Source: Lampris incognitus (lineage: Eukaryota; Chordata; Actinopteri; Lampriformes; Lampridae). Taken from it: DNA of 64,000 nucleotides. Within the stretch, counting starts at the first letter, position 1; every line of letters begins with the position of its first letter. Shown piece by piece: positions 1 to 30,979 of this stretch. The translations under genes and the position numbers were made by a program. The notes beneath the pieces are model-generated. The model searched no databases. It was not told the origin of the DNA and saw only the letters and a program-made list of their open reading frames with translations. Location of the stretch: contig NC_079213.1 in the NCBI RefSeq assembly GCF_029633865.1, positions 104,420,405-104,484,404 on the forward strand. Direction: 5' to 3'.

Positions 1-30
1 GTGCTGGATTAATGAATGATGTTCCTAGTA

Positions 31-1050
31 GAGATATCCCGGCCCTATCCGAGACATCGGTATTGAAGCTGATATACGCCTGTTTTAATTGATTGCTACC
101 AGCTATATTAAGCCTGATCAAATTCTGATCCTTCATTTATTTTACCCAATTGCTCTCTGTCTAGGTGTTCTGAACTGATGCTATCCACAACTTGCAGCAG
201 CATGGCTTTTATTGTCTGCAATGCCAGCATTTCACAAGGCGGTACTAAACCAGCTATTTGATGGAAAACAACTTCATGTTACTGTTTTTATATTTCTAAG
301 AGCGATTGTATTTACTAATTTTATAGTTTGCTTACTTTGTTATTTTGTTAAAAAAAAAGAATTTGGTAGACAGCTGTTTTGCTGTTTTTTTTTTCTTTCT
401 GTAGGGTCAAGAATATCTTGCCTAAACTGGATTGGGTTTACTAATTTAATGTACTAAGCAGCTGTACTATTGCAGGAAAATATAAATATTGGATCAGGAA
501 TCTGTATCAGTAGATACTCAGTATTAAGTGACTCAGGGGTGTCTGGTTAGCGTAGTGGTCTATTCCGTTGCCTGCCAACATGGGGATCGCCGGTTCAAAT
601 CCCAATGTTACCTCTGGTTTGGTTGGGTGTCCCTACAGACGCTATTGGTCGTGTCTGCAGGTGGGAAGCTGGATGCGAGTATGTGTCCTGGTCACTGCAC
701 TAGTGCCTCCTCTGGTCGGTCGGGGGACTGGGGGGGAATAGTGTGATCCTCCCACGCGCTGCGTCCCCCTGGTGAAACTCCTCACTGTCAGGTGAAAAGA
801 AGCAGCTGGCGACTCCACATGTATCGGAGGAGGCGTGTGGTAGTCTGCAGCCCTCTCTGGATCGGCAGAGGGGGTGGAGCAGCAACTGGGACGGCTCGGA
901 AGAGTGGGGTAATTGGCCGGATACAATTGGGGGGAAAAAAAGGGGGGGGGGTCGGATCAGGCATCTGTATCAGCAGATACTCAATATTAAGTGACTTGGA
1001 TGGGGTTGGGGCGACGAAAAAAAAAATTGATTTGAGATATCCCTGGTAAT
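31..1050. mobile_element. degenerate DNA-transposon-like repeat holding a SINE
   Basis: The left end (GAGATATCCC at about 38) and right end (GATATCCCTGG at about 1038-1048) form a short imperfect inverted pair. The inner sequence has the 'atctgtatcagYagatactca' motif seen in dispersed fish repeats. A family A SINE sits inside at 535-953. No clean target duplication was found, so the outer limits are tentative. Confidence 0.3.
535..953 (+). mobile_element. family A SINE, copy 1
   Basis: tRNA-derived head with A-box-like TAGCGTAGTGGTCTATTCC and B-box-like GGTTCAAATCC, then a roughly 350-bp body with the shared CTCCTCACTGTCAGGTGAAA and ATGTATCGGAGGAGG blocks and a purine-rich end. It is flanked by a 44-bp near-perfect direct repeat (491-534 and 954-997), longer than usual for a target duplication. 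Confidence 0.85.
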
Positions 1051-1762
1051 TCTGTTTATAAACAGGCATATTTTTATATGATTGAGTTTTTCAAATGAAA
1101 ATGGTGCACACACATACACTAAACCCCTCTGGCCCCATCGTAATTAGACAGGATCTCCCTTTCCCCCCCGCAGAGGTTACCCATCCCTGAAACGAGTCCC
1201 ATTCGAAAAAACTGCATTTAAAAATGTCATCAAAAATAGATTTAAGATTTACTTCTGAACTGAACAGCACTGCCATTGTACGTGTTGGGCTTTAAAGCCA
1301 TTTGAAGCCGTTTGCCCGGCCTGGTAACACAACATGCACAGTGGGTTCCCGCGCATGTTGACTGTGATCCTTATCATGTCCCATTAAAGCCCACTGCTGT
1401 GCTCACTGAGCTGTCCCGAGCCGGCCGGTGCCGCCTGCGGTGTGGGAAAAGCAGAGCCACCTCTCTGGTACAGGAAAGGGGCAGATGTCTCAGTTCTTGC
1501 CCCTAGGCTTTGGGGCTCTTGTCTGGGGCCTATCGTACAACTTCCCCCTGGGACCTTCCTTTTATGACAATCTGAGCCCGCCCCCGCGATTCAATGTGCT
1601 TGTGTGTGCGTGTACATCGTTTGTATGCGTGTGTTTTTTAGTCAACAGGAGCGAACCGAGCCAAGCAAATTTTTCCTTAAATGCCTGAATCACTGACGGG
1701 GGGTTACAAAAGAACAGAGTGGCGGCGGATGTGCTCACGCTCCCTCTACAATAACAAAGACA

Positions 1763-1766
<4 letters not shown>

Positions 1767-1849
<83 letters not shown>

Positions 1850-1895
1850 AACATATACAGGAACAGGGTGAAAAGGATAAAGCAACGGAATAACG

Positions 1896-1951
<56 letters not shown>

Positions 1952-2008
1952 AACATATACAGGAACAGGGTGAAAAGGATAAAGCAACGGAATAACGGGG
2001 AGAGAGAG
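1767..2008 (+). repeat. (GA)n microsatellite with duplicated spacer
   Basis: Two long (AG)n runs (about 1767-1848 and 1899-1950) are each followed by the same roughly 50-bp spacer (CAACATATACAGGAACAGGG...), making a compound tandem repeat of about 102 bp. Confidence 0.9.
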
Positions 2009-2383
2009 AGAAGGAAAGAGGGGGAGGGGGACAGACAGAGTGGTTTACTGTGAAAACGCTATGGTAGACAAAGAGAGAGAAGGAGAGTCAGGCAGACAAA
2101 CAAGACAGACAGAAAGGGGGAAGAGGGAAGAAAAATAGAGAAATGTAGGCGCTGAGCTTGCATAACGGGTGCAAGTGCGGGGTGGGGGCAGGTGGGGGGT
2201 GGTACACACACACCACAGACCACCCAACAGCCAGGCTCCTGACCTGGGCTGCTCCTTACGGCCTCACTCCTTCCACTGGAACTGAGGCTGAGAGAAAACC
2301 TAGCCTTCGTGTTTCGCCTGTAAATGTTTAACCATCAATCAACATCATAAAACCCACTTCACATCCACACTGGATGCTCTCGC

Positions 2384-2390
<7 letters not shown>

Positions 2391-2452
<62 letters not shown>
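2391..2452 (+). repeat. (GT)n microsatellite
   Basis: 31 uninterrupted GT units in ssbp3 intron 4. Confidence 0.95.
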
Positions 2453-2453
<1 letters not shown>

Positions 2454-3127
2454 TTCACTCTCTCTGCTGTCCCAGTCTCTCTCCCTTTTTTCTGTCTCTC
2501 TCATTCTGTTTTTCTGCCTGGCATTTTCAGTTATCCTTCTCCTCTACTGTCGTCCCAACGCTCAACTTCCTTCTCTCTTCATCACTCTTCCTCTCTAAAC
2601 ACACGGGGGGGGGGGTGTCCAGTATAGGTCCTTTCCACTGCCACTGCACTGCACTGCACTGACAAACACACACACCGACTACATGGCGGATGCCGGGCAT
2701 ATGGCACAGTGACACCCCCACACCCCTCCTAATAACCCTTACTTCCCTGACAGCCATCAATCAGCCAACGACGCCATGGTGACCGGGCCCCGCAGGGAGC
2801 GTCCAGTGTGAATACACCCGGGACTTCACCTTCCCCCACACACAGACAAAGGCTGGTCTCTCTCCCTCTCCGTCTCTCTCTCCACTGAACATAAGGAGAA
2901 CCAACGTTACAGTTAAGGGCAACCACAAGATGTCTAGGAAAGGAGGGCCAACCGCACGGAGGCTCTCAAATCTACACAGACACACACACGCTGACATTTC
3001 ACCGTTCCCTCATTTGCTTAACGCTTTCCATGTTATGAAAATGGTGTCGGTGTACACTGTGGGCTGCAATGTTACCGTTTCATTTGGTTTTGCTTCTTCT
3101 GAAAACCAGTCTGGGAAAAGTTCACAT

Positions 3128-3265
3128 TCTGTTTTTCAGGAAGGAGAAGAAATGCAAGTCGACATGAAAATGCAAGACTACAAATTTTGTTAATTTTTTT
3201 GGCATACATAGAACTACATCAGCGCACAGATAACAGGCTAAATGGATGACAAAGCCATAATAATA
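3128..3265. repeat. dispersed repeat, copy 1 of a pair
   Basis: About 138 bases matching 17686-17825, including GGAAGGAGAAGAAATG and GGATGACAAAGCCAT. The class is unknown. Confidence 0.6.
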
Positions 3266-4996
3266 ATAATAATAATAATAAACACGTGGCATGTTGGTAA
3301 GGAGAGTAAATAATATTTCCTCACAGTATTTGTTAAACAATATTTTAAAGGCACTGTAGGTCATAATGCACCACTCAAGTTGCCAAATTTACCCTCCTCA
3401 AAACTGAATTTCAGGTGGGGCAACATTTGTGGATAAAACTATATATCTTGGAGAAACATAATTTTTACCGAAATAATTTTCCAAACTCAAGAGAAGGTAT
3501 TCTGAAATCTACGCCTCTTCCGCATGACGCTACACCATCAGGCACGATTCTCAGGTGATTAAAATGTCTCTCACTGGGTGAGAGACGTTTGAGCGACAGC
3601 GGCGAGGCAAGACGCGTCTGCTAACCTACTGGAGGCCAAGGTGCATTATGCAGCGGCCTTTTCTTTTGTCCGTGCGAGCTCGAGTAATGAGGAATGCGAT
3701 GGCTGAAAGGGCAGATCGCGGCGCTAGCCTCTCTCTCCCGGCTCCCAGGTCACCTGCCAGATCAGGGGGCCAGTTGCCCTGACAACCCTATCTGCCATGA
3801 GCAGGGCCAACATCTCCATTTTAACCCCATCCTGCCCGAGGCGCCAACAGCCTAACCAAAGCCTCGCATTATAAGTCGTGCATCCAACCAGCTGGAGAGG
3901 CTTCCCCTCCTCAAGCACCTCTTCTAATTTGTCATCATGTGACAAAAACAAGAAGATTGTTCACAGTGAAGTTTTTGATGCATCCTTCTACTGTGTCGTG
4001 TTTGTGTGCTGCATCTGTCGGTGAGGCTTGTAGGAGACAAAAAATTGGCTTCTACTGCCTCACCGTTGAGGTGATTTTGATCCAAAATTCACTCCATCCA
4101 CTTGAATTTTCTCTCATAGCTACACAAACTATACAGGAGCTTGCCTCATCATTTCAGCCAACCTCAATGCACCCCTCCACATACTTTTTCCTATTAAAAC
4201 CTGTTTCTGACTTCCTTAGCTGCTGAAAACCCTTGATTGTCAATGCACAGGAAGATGGTGAAAATGGCTGGAACCATGCAAAGAAAAAACAAAAACGGGG
4301 GGGCGGAGCTGAGGAAGAGGCTATGGGACGATTCACTTGTCGTGCATTTAGGCTCAATTCAAGAAATGACACCAGTTTTATAGTTTTGAACCTGTCGGAT
4401 TAGGTCATTGTATTAGCAGCCCCTGAAGATGAGGGTGTCAGCTTTCAACATATGCTTGAGCCACTAACACGTCAGTTCAGTCTGAAACAGATGGATTCAT
4501 TTGAGCCCAAAAAACAGCTTAAAATAATAGCAGTCAACATGTGGGCACCGGATTTTGACAGAGTTACAAACAGGAGCGAACCAAAGTGAGTGGTAAGGGA
4601 AAACTAGCTTGTTTTTTTTCCTGTTTGGCGTGGAGGATGGTTGAGCATGGCACGGCCCAGTGGGAGAGCACACTGACAGGTCTGACTCAGGACATGCTGA
4701 CGTCAGCATCATTTTCTCAGAAGCCTGCAAGCTCCTGGTCTGAAGCATTATTTGAGCCAGCAAAAAGACAAGCTGTAAGGCAGACAGAATTCTACAGTGG
4801 CTGAAGTGCAGAGGAAAACACCATGCACAACTTCCACTTACAAGTACACACTGCAATGTGTACACACTGTAATAATGATCATCTAAAAAATAAATAAATA
4901 AATTGAAAATACTTCTGTCAAAAACCAGAGAGCAAAACATTTCTCAATCGGAAAGAAAAAAAAAATCAGCAATCAGTCAAGAACAATTTTTCGGGT

Positions 4997-5593
4997 GAAG
5001 GCTGAAATCTGCAACTTTTCTCCATTAATTAATAGTTATTTCATCCATCTGGACCATGGAGTCAGGTTTCATAATACTACCAGTCATCTTTACCATGGTT
5101 GGAGACATTCTCCAGTCTCTGTATACCGTTGTTGAAATGTTTTTACCGGGTAGGACAAACACTAGTGCAGCAGCAAACACACACATTTTGGAAACAACTC
5201 CAGCAGGAAAAAAGATTGAAATTTGATGCCGATGTGGCCATGTCAATCAATAGGACTGTACAACAGTGTTCCCATATAGTTTGATGTAGTTTGTAATACA
5301 TTAGACTGTCTGTGTTGGCTTTGGTCCCAGGATCCATTTTTACAAGGGTGGGGACTGTTTACTGCTGAGCTGACGACACTCAAGCCACAATGGCTGCTAC
5401 ACCTGGTTTGAAGTCCCAGAAAATCAGTGTCAACAGGTTAGTTTCTCTCTGCCTCCTATATCCAACTATATCACAACACTGTTCTACAGGAGTATTGACT
5501 GTCTGTCCAACACCATCACCACATCACCATTACATTTCAGATGGATAAAAGTACGATTTATTAATGGAGAAATGATGCGAATTGCACCTTTAA
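4997..5593. mobile_element. non-autonomous DNA transposon, copy 1
   Basis: About 600 bp with an imperfect 30-bp inverted repeat: the ends share TTCTCCATTAAT plus a weaker outer part. A second copy in the same direction is at 58860-59418. No coding capacity. In ssbp3 intron 4. Confidence 0.7.
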
Positions 5594-5888
5594 GGACAAA
5601 AATAAATATTTTAGCCCAAAAGTTATGGGGCCATCAAAAAACAGGGTAGAACTAACACTCTTGAAGGGTCCTTCTGGAAGCTATTTTCAGACCTTAAGTA
5701 TAAACTGAGGTAATAAATCAAGAAAATTTCCCTGACTTCTTCCACAGAATGTATTGCAACTCAGCTGCATCCAGGTTGGAGAAGCATAATATTCACCTCT
5801 TCTGAGGCTTTGCTAGAAAATGTGTTGCGTTCTACAGCACAAGATCGGGAAGAAACAAGCAACAGTTTCACATGGAAGCAGCACTCAC

Positions 5889-7812
5889 GTAATCATGGAA
5901 GGCCTTCGCTTCGCTGGAGTGGTCACAAGTCTCTCTTCTCTCTGGTGCAGCGCAATAAAGATCCCAGAATACACTGTTGACAAGACAAGTTGCAAAGAAA
6001 ACAGAAAAATAAAGAGCCAAACCACACAAACAACCACTGGACATGTTTACAGGATTGTAAAAACAGCATTGCTTACCACCACCAGGAATGTAGAAATCCA
6101 GGGGGTTCTCCGAGTGTTATGTTCTTCTCCCATCGGATCTAGGAAAGGGTAGGCCAGGGGAAAACACGAAAGAAAACATACAATCCTCACTAAAAGAACA
6201 CAACACCAGAGTTGTTAGGCTTCATCTAAATAATGCACGACATAGCGGTCAGTTTATCGCTATTAGCCAATAATTGTTTAAAAATGTGTCATCGGTATTA
6301 AAACAGATATCAAAGTCATGTCTGATATGTTGCACCAATATGACGCAGAGTTAATTATGTGCCAACAGAAAGATAGGTCACGCTACAGCCTATAGAGAAA
6401 TGTCAGCCCATTTGATTTTTACAAAAGAAGAAACTGTTTTCACTTGACCAAACAGTGGGACAGTAGCATTTTATAGGGACCTGTTATAGAGCAAAAAATC
6501 AAAACAAAACAAAACAAAGCTATCTGAAAATGGTATGCCAAAATAAATGTTAAATATTTTCTCCATTTAAGTTAAAGTAATTTGTGTTCCTGTCCTTCAG
6601 TGAATGCAGTCACTTGGAAACAGTACTGTTAGTTATAAATTAGAAGAGGTAGTATTAAAGCAGTGGTTGTTTTAGACATCTGCATCTGTACCAAGAATCA
6701 CAGGTACACTACAATAAAATAGTAATAATAATAGGCAAACTTCACTGTTGGAAACTATGACACATGATGGCACTACAAACAAAAAAACCTCAGTATTGGC
6801 CGGAATAACCATGAAAAGATCAGTTATCAGTAAGAATTGCTATATAACGCAACCTCTTTAATTAAATCAAAATGTGATTTTTTAAAATATATTTTAAAGG
6901 TTACAAAGATATTGTTGAACTTACTAGAACACCTCCTTACCTCTGACAAAAACGTCTGTGCAGACTTCTGTGCTCCTATGTGTAACAAATATTCATAGAC
7001 GTATAGAGCCAACCTGCGTTAAGAAAACATTTTTTTTTTAAAAAACATCATCTCAACATTAAACTGATACGAAATAACCGACTGGCCAAAGTGGTAACAA
7101 ATGAAATCTTCTACAGGCACGCTGAATGCACTCGGGTACAGGCCCCTCGGAACAATGGCTGCCAATAGCCTGTGCCAAACAATTAAATGGGGACTGTGCA
7201 ACCTAGCCAACCCCTGGTCGAGATTCATCCCAGTAAAAAACAAATAAAGAAACGACCGAGAAAATAAAAGTAAATGGGGAACCGAAGCCTCATCTGACGG
7301 CTTAACATTTACAGCAGGAACAAGGGCAGTGTGGAGTGAGGCTGGAGTATTTGGTGGCACTGATGGGGCTGAGGGGAAATACAACGCAGCCTACATACAG
7401 AGAGAGAGAGAGAGACACGCGCAACCCAACACAATGTAGACGGCCGCTGTTATTGTTTTCCTCCTCCTAAGAACCTCGGCCGATCCGCGCCACACACGAG
7501 ACGACCGTCCATTAAAAACACGGCAGGAGACGTTTGCGAAGCCGCAGCCGGAGGGGCTGTAGCGGACCGGAGACGAGCCCGAAGGCGGCGGATCGTCGAC
7601 CCGGAGAAGGAATGGCGAGCAGACAAGGCGGTTCATTCAATTCCATTCTCGGCAGGAGGAAATCGCCTCTGTCCAGCGAACACAAACGGAGCGCCGAACA
7701 ACTTGCAGGGTACGAAAAAGAAAGGGTTTCCCCCCCGGCCGCCCGCCCCCGCTTACTTTTCTCTCGCTTGGCCGTCCGACGGCACCGGGGTGCCTTTGCC
7801 TTTAGGGAACAT
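5889..7812 (-). CDS. ssbp3: ssbp3, first four coding exons (partial gene)
   Basis: Single-stranded DNA-binding protein 3, a nuclear cofactor that binds LIM-domain-binding protein (LDB) and stabilises LDB/LIM-homeodomain transcription complexes. Exons on the minus strand: 7757-7812, 6941-7013, 6077-6138 and 5889-5973. They join in frame with GT-AG sites to 92 codons. The start reads [18 protein letters not shown]; the Phe at position 2 and the GKG motif fit SSBP3 better than SSBP2 or SSBP4, which start with Met-Tyr. Residues 20-43 ([20 protein letters not shown]...) are the LisH motif. Exon 3 carries [20 protein letters not shown] and exon 4 [20 protein letters not shown], the most conserved part of the family (the LUFS region). 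The Pro/Gly-rich remainder is not visible to the left, so intron 4 exceeds 5.8 kb. Teleosts can carry a and b copies; which one this is cannot be told. Confidence 0.95.
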
Positions 7813-8100
7813 GGTTTTGTTGGGAGGACGCCCGCCTTCTCTTTCTTTTTTCGCTATTTCATCTGTCAGATCATCACGGCCGCGACCCTCCAGCGCTCCA
7901 ACCGCACTCCTCAACCGAGCCTGGTCAAGGGGGAAGCGGGGCGGGCCGCTCCGATTGACGTCCCCGCCGACCAATCAGCGTGCAGCGTTGCCCTTAAGGT
8001 GCGCCTTTTCTGTGTCGATTGGGGGTTTTTTTTTCTTTTTTTTTTCTCTCGTGTTGATTGTCGCCGTTACGCTATCGGGTCTTTTATATAAAGATATGAC
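7813..8100. promoter_or_regulatory. GC-rich promoter region upstream of ssbp3
   Basis: The bases upstream of the ssbp3 start codon are rich in CpG and hold a GGGCGGG-like Sp1 site near 7938 and a CCAATCAG box at 7971-7978 (NF-Y type). This fits a housekeeping-type promoter firing leftward. A TATATAAAG string at about 8084-8092 could serve a rightward start, but no transcript evidence is available. The CpG-rich part continues into ssbp3 intron 1, to about 7440. Confidence 0.5.
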
Positions 8101-9034
8101 AGTCAGTGGGGGGCTGAACAGTTAAGATTGTGGCCTCTGTAGTCTAAGTGAACTGGCTTCTGCAATATTGACTGAGACGGTGATTTTTAAGTTCAACGAA
8201 CATTTTTAATTTCAGGGAAACATATTACATCTTTTGCCTAGAAGATTGTAAAAGAATGAACTGTAGGTCTTTTATCTTTACTTTGAAGGCTCAAATGAGT
8301 AACTTCCGCCCCCCCTCGTCCTCTACCAATATTGTTGCTCAGTTTAAGTAAGTTTGAATTCGGGTGTAAGAAACAAGACTCCAAGAACCATAAAAATGGG
8401 GTTGATATCGTTTCGCTCGGTATTTGCCATATACACCATGTGTATATCTGAGAGACTCCTGAGTAGACCTTCCCCGAATACATTTAAATATTCTAACTGA
8501 AATGTTTTCATAGTTCTTACCCCCAAGGAAACTTGAGGCAGGGTGTGCAGCCTATAGGGTCTTAAGATGTGGCGTTAGAGCACCCATTATATGGTCTAAT
8601 TTAAGTTTTTATAGTTAACATTTCATCAAATTATTGAAACACAGGTAGCCTCCATCTGGGATTATAGATTGTGTAGGTTAAGTCATGTAAATGTATTCAT
8701 AAAGCACAGTTAACAACAGCCAGCTGACTAACTTGCTGTACGGGCTATGTCTTTAATATAAATTGGCCCAGTGAAACACAATATTCCGAGCGGGTCCCTG
8801 TACTAAGCTACTTAAGTCTGTGAATCGGACAAGGGTGAACACTAATCAATGAAGCCTGCCGTTACCCAAGTCAGGCAACAATCGTAATCGTTAATCGTAT
8901 CGCTCTTTATTTGAGTGGCCCCTTTAAACTGTCACCAGAGACCCCGTACGGGTTCCACCTTAAAAACTGGACTCCGCGTCGCCACTACCGGTGGGGGCCC
9001 TCCCCCCTGTGGCAGCAAACCACCGTTTAGCGAC

Positions 9035-9035
<1 letters not shown>

Positions 9036-9103
<68 letters not shown>
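9036..9103 (+). repeat. (TG)n microsatellite
   Basis: About 34 TG units between ssbp3 and acot11. Confidence 0.95.
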
Positions 9104-9107
<4 letters not shown>

Positions 9108-9807
9108 TGGAGCCGGTGTGTGAGTGAGGGCTGCGGACTTCTCTTGATCGCCTGATGTTTGTGTTGTGCCGCCGCTTATTCCCTGGTACTTGGACGTCAC
9201 TGCGACCCGACCCGCAGCAACTTTTGGCAGAGGGGTGAGTAGGACATATACCTCCCGCGTGTTGGTCGGAAGAAGGCGACTTTTTGTCTTGTTGAAGTGC
9301 TCCCGCACTGTCGAATTCTCTCGGCGGATTAAATGACAAAATTGGCCATGTGAGTTTTCCCAGCGTGCCGCCCGGCATTCACTCTTCCCGGTGAAGTTCG
9401 TGAAACACGGCGGACTGAATATTTTGTATCTCATCAAGTCAGCGTAGAGGTCACTGCTGCAGCTGCAGCGATGTCGCCTGTCAATAAACACCAGCGACAG
9501 GTGACCGCGACATGTGAGCCGGAAAAGAAGCGTCATTCTTTTTTTTTTTTTACCATCTCCGCAAACAGTTTAACCCGGTCGCCACGAAGGCCGTATTGTG
9601 TGAATTCACATATTTTGTATGTCGACAAAAACGAACGCGGTGTTGAAGCGGAGTCCGGAATCACTGCTGCAGAAGCCACGAAGAAGTTTGCGTTTTGTTC
9701 GTTCATCATTCATCTGTTTTTTTTTTAATAATTTCTGTGCCTTATTTGTATTTTCACTTAATATAAAGCATTTGCAATTTAATCTACGACGTGTGCTATA
9801 TAAATAA

Positions 9808-9808
<1 letters not shown>

Positions 9809-9854
<46 letters not shown>
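9809..9854 (+). repeat. (GATT)n microsatellite
   Basis: About 11 units, slightly imperfect. Confidence 0.9.
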
Positions 9855-10525
9855 TGATTGAATGATCTATAACTGAACGTGAAGAGCAGTTGAGTGCAAC
9901 ATTGCTCTGTACTTTTACATGCATGCATTCCTAACATGTCCTGTTCCACCCAAGTGGCCTTGGGGAGAAATCATGAGCCATCTCTCAGACAACAAAATGA
10001 GCTGCAGCTTATTTCAAGCTACTTGTTTTGAGAGCACAAAAACGCTTTTGTCAAAGCAATGGCGCCGGTCCAAAACCACCGTGCGTTTAGATTTTGCATC
10101 GTAAAACAGCAGCAACAAGCTAAACAAAAGTCGCCACGTTCAGCCTACATTGTGCAAGGTCACTTCTTTCTAATGATTGTAATTCAGTTCTTTGTGGCCC
10201 CTGACTGACTGACTGAACGTGGTGAGACATCTGCAACACGTACAGTGTGCAGCAGTCATTGTTTCTGAAAGATCAAAGTATCACAAAGCGAGTGCCAAAC
10301 AGCTCAGACTTTGGCCAAATTATGTTTTTTTTTAATTATTATTATTTATCCCACACATCACAGCAGATTTAGTATTAATTTCCATCACGCAATATTCTGT
10401 TAAGAATAGACTTGTTTACTCAACAAAAAAAACCCAAACAAACAAGAAGTGTATTGTTGACTCAGTGTCACGGGGCCATCACTATACACAACCACACATT
10501 TTTAAAAGCAGGACTGAACATCTGA

Positions 10526-28874
<18,349 letters not shown>

Positions 28875-29745
28875 TGTCTAAATACTTCCATGGACCATCC
28901 AGACAATGGCGAATGGGGATGTCAATTTCCAGTGTTTCTGATTTTCTGGTTGATTTTTAGAAAAGGTGTATATGAGGAAAAAGTAGTCTTATTGGAAGGA
29001 GCGGTTTCAGCAAACCTGCTTTGAGCGTTTGCAGGGAGATGCTGTCCTTTTCAGAGAGGCTGTGGTGTAATGTCGCATTCTCACCCTGCGTGTGTTGAAC
29101 ATACCCACCTGTCTTTAAAAACGGATCAGCGGCTTCAATCTGAAGTCCTTCCTCCAACCTCCGTCCTGTAAGACTTCATCAGTAAGAGTATGAAAATGTA
29201 GGCTTCTGTCATTTGAAGAGTTTTTACTGAGTTTTATACTTGATGAGGTGTTAACGATTTCAAAGCTGCTTAACTTTTGTTAGAATTGTAATTATACATG
29301 AATTTTGTGCAATACTAATCCATAGATCAATGGATGATTTTTGGGCATCAGTAGTCTCATACACTTAACATGATAGACAGGCATCACCGCCATGTATGTT
29401 TGTATTGGTATAGTATTTCTTTTCAACTAAAGTGAATGAAAGGTAGCCCACGTTATGCCAAGGGGTTCGAATCAGCTTGTTTTGTAATAGTATATTTTCT
29501 ACCTCTTTAAGCAAAGCTCTCAACTTATTGGATTTTAGCCTTTTAAAGTATTAATGAGTTGAGAAATCCATTCAGTATAATATAGTTAATATATTTGAAT
29601 GCGAGACAGTAGAGTGCAGGCTGAGTTGAAGCCACGTGCACTGTTTGCTTGTTTTATACATCAGTGTGACAAACCGCCAAGTATCTCACATGACAAGCTG
29701 CCTTGGCTTCACTCAAACAATAAACACAATGGAACGGACCAGTGC
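28875..29745 (+). other. acot11 3' untranslated region
   Basis: Continuous unique-looking sequence follows the stop codon. An AATAAA at 29719-29724 is the best polyadenylation signal, giving a 3' UTR of about 870 bases. No repeat family is recognised inside. Confidence 0.5.
29719..29724 (+). promoter_or_regulatory. candidate acot11 polyadenylation signal
   Basis: Canonical AATAAA, the first good hexamer downstream of the acot11 stop, in unique-looking sequence. Confidence 0.45.
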
Positions 29746-30267
29746 ATTAGGTCTGCTTGAGCTGTTTGTTGATATTCAACCCCTTGCATTCTTTGCATTC
29801 TTAACCTTTTCCGTTTCATGCACAAAAAAAGGAAACAAACAAAGCTTTCTTTTGTAATGCACTGTAACACAGAACTTGTGATTTTAGTGTAGAAGCAAGG
29901 CATTCAGGGGAGTGTGATTGGGTCTGGATAAGGCTCACAGCTCTCGTCTGGGCCGCCCCCCCGTTGTGCGCTCTCGGCCAGATTTGGAGAAGCTGGCAGC
30001 TGTGCTTGCTGGCCGGGTTTAGCCTGTCTTTGCACGTGCGCCCCTCATTTTGTCATCCATAAACTGCTTCCTGGACAGGAACAAGATCACATGCTAATGT
30101 AGACACAGGCAACCATGTGCCATGGAGGGCCGTCTACGAGAGCAACCAATCTCAAACCAGGTGACTTCAATGATAGTCTGTCCTCTTTGGTTGAGGGTGT
30201 GCTAAAGAGCCACCCTTATGAAAACTGTGCTTTACAATCTCGTGTTTTTTGTTTTGGCATTTTCCCC

Positions 30268-30471
30268 CTTATTTCTCCCCAATTGTGTCCAGCCAATTAC
30301 CCCACTCTTCCGAGCCGTCCCAATCGCTGCTCGTCCCCCTCTGCCGATCCGGGGAGGGCTGCAGACTACCACATGCCTCCTCCGATACATGTGGAGTTGC
30401 CAGCAGTTCTTTACAGCTGACGGTGAGGAGTTTCACCAGGGGGATGTAGCGCGTGGGAGGATCACGCTATC
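30268..30471 (-). mobile_element. family A SINE, copy 8, partial
   Basis: Inverted 3' half in the acot11-fpgt interval; the tRNA-like head is absent. Confidence 0.85.
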
Positions 30472-30979
30472 GGTTGTCAATTAAACCATTTCAGATGGCC
30501 AATCTGATTCTGTTAATAAATTGCATCATCTAATACCAAGGATTTAATTGGACAGTTCATGAATTGGGTCTGTCAGTCATCCCTCTTATCAGTTTCTCTT
30601 ATTTGATAGTTGCCTAGCAACATCAGGTAGGCTAGCAAGCTAGCTAGCTCTCAATAAAGAGTCTTGTGAACTCAGCCTCGTGAGAATCGGCTGTGTTCAA
30701 GAGAGGGGGCACTAAAACAGTTACAAGAAACCAAACAATATATCCGAAGCTGAACAAAAATGATACTCTCAACATTTCACAATAAAATGTACCTAACTGA
30801 ATTAAAATCATTGGACTAGATCTTTAATTAGTGGAATTAGCTGGTGTAAAGTTTGGAAAGAAAATGTGGTCTTGAAACTCCATGACACATTGTTGCCTCC
30901 AATACACCTGCACTAATGCATCTGTCATAATAAACAAGATAAGCTTGGCCTGGAATAGGCCTCATATCATAAATACACT

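Larger units (their letters stand above)
1051..5888. other. ssbp3 intron 4, rest
   Basis: Besides the repeats listed, this stretch has no recognisable exon on either strand. I looked for the Ser-Ala-Ala-Ala-Ala-Pro exon that should follow ssbp3 exon 4 and did not find it. There is an (AAT)n run near 3258-3281. Confidence 0.5.

Noticed and set aside
535-620. tRNA gene suggested by the A-box and B-box of SINE heads
   Set aside because: No complete cloverleaf is apparent and the head continues into the same SINE body in about 15 copies; these are tRNA-derived SINEs, not tRNA genes.
3724-3951. Minus-strand 75-codon frame (MFLSHDDKLEEVLEEGKPLQ...)
   Set aside because: No second exon or family recognised. 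It could be a retroelement scrap, but the evidence is too thin to call a gene.
7534-8091. Plus-strand 185-codon frame containing [17 protein letters not shown], a candidate acot11 first exon
   Set aside because: A canonical donor at its end leaves phase 2, while the acot11 exon at 10560 needs phase 1. The frame runs through the CpG-rich antisense side of ssbp3 exon 1.
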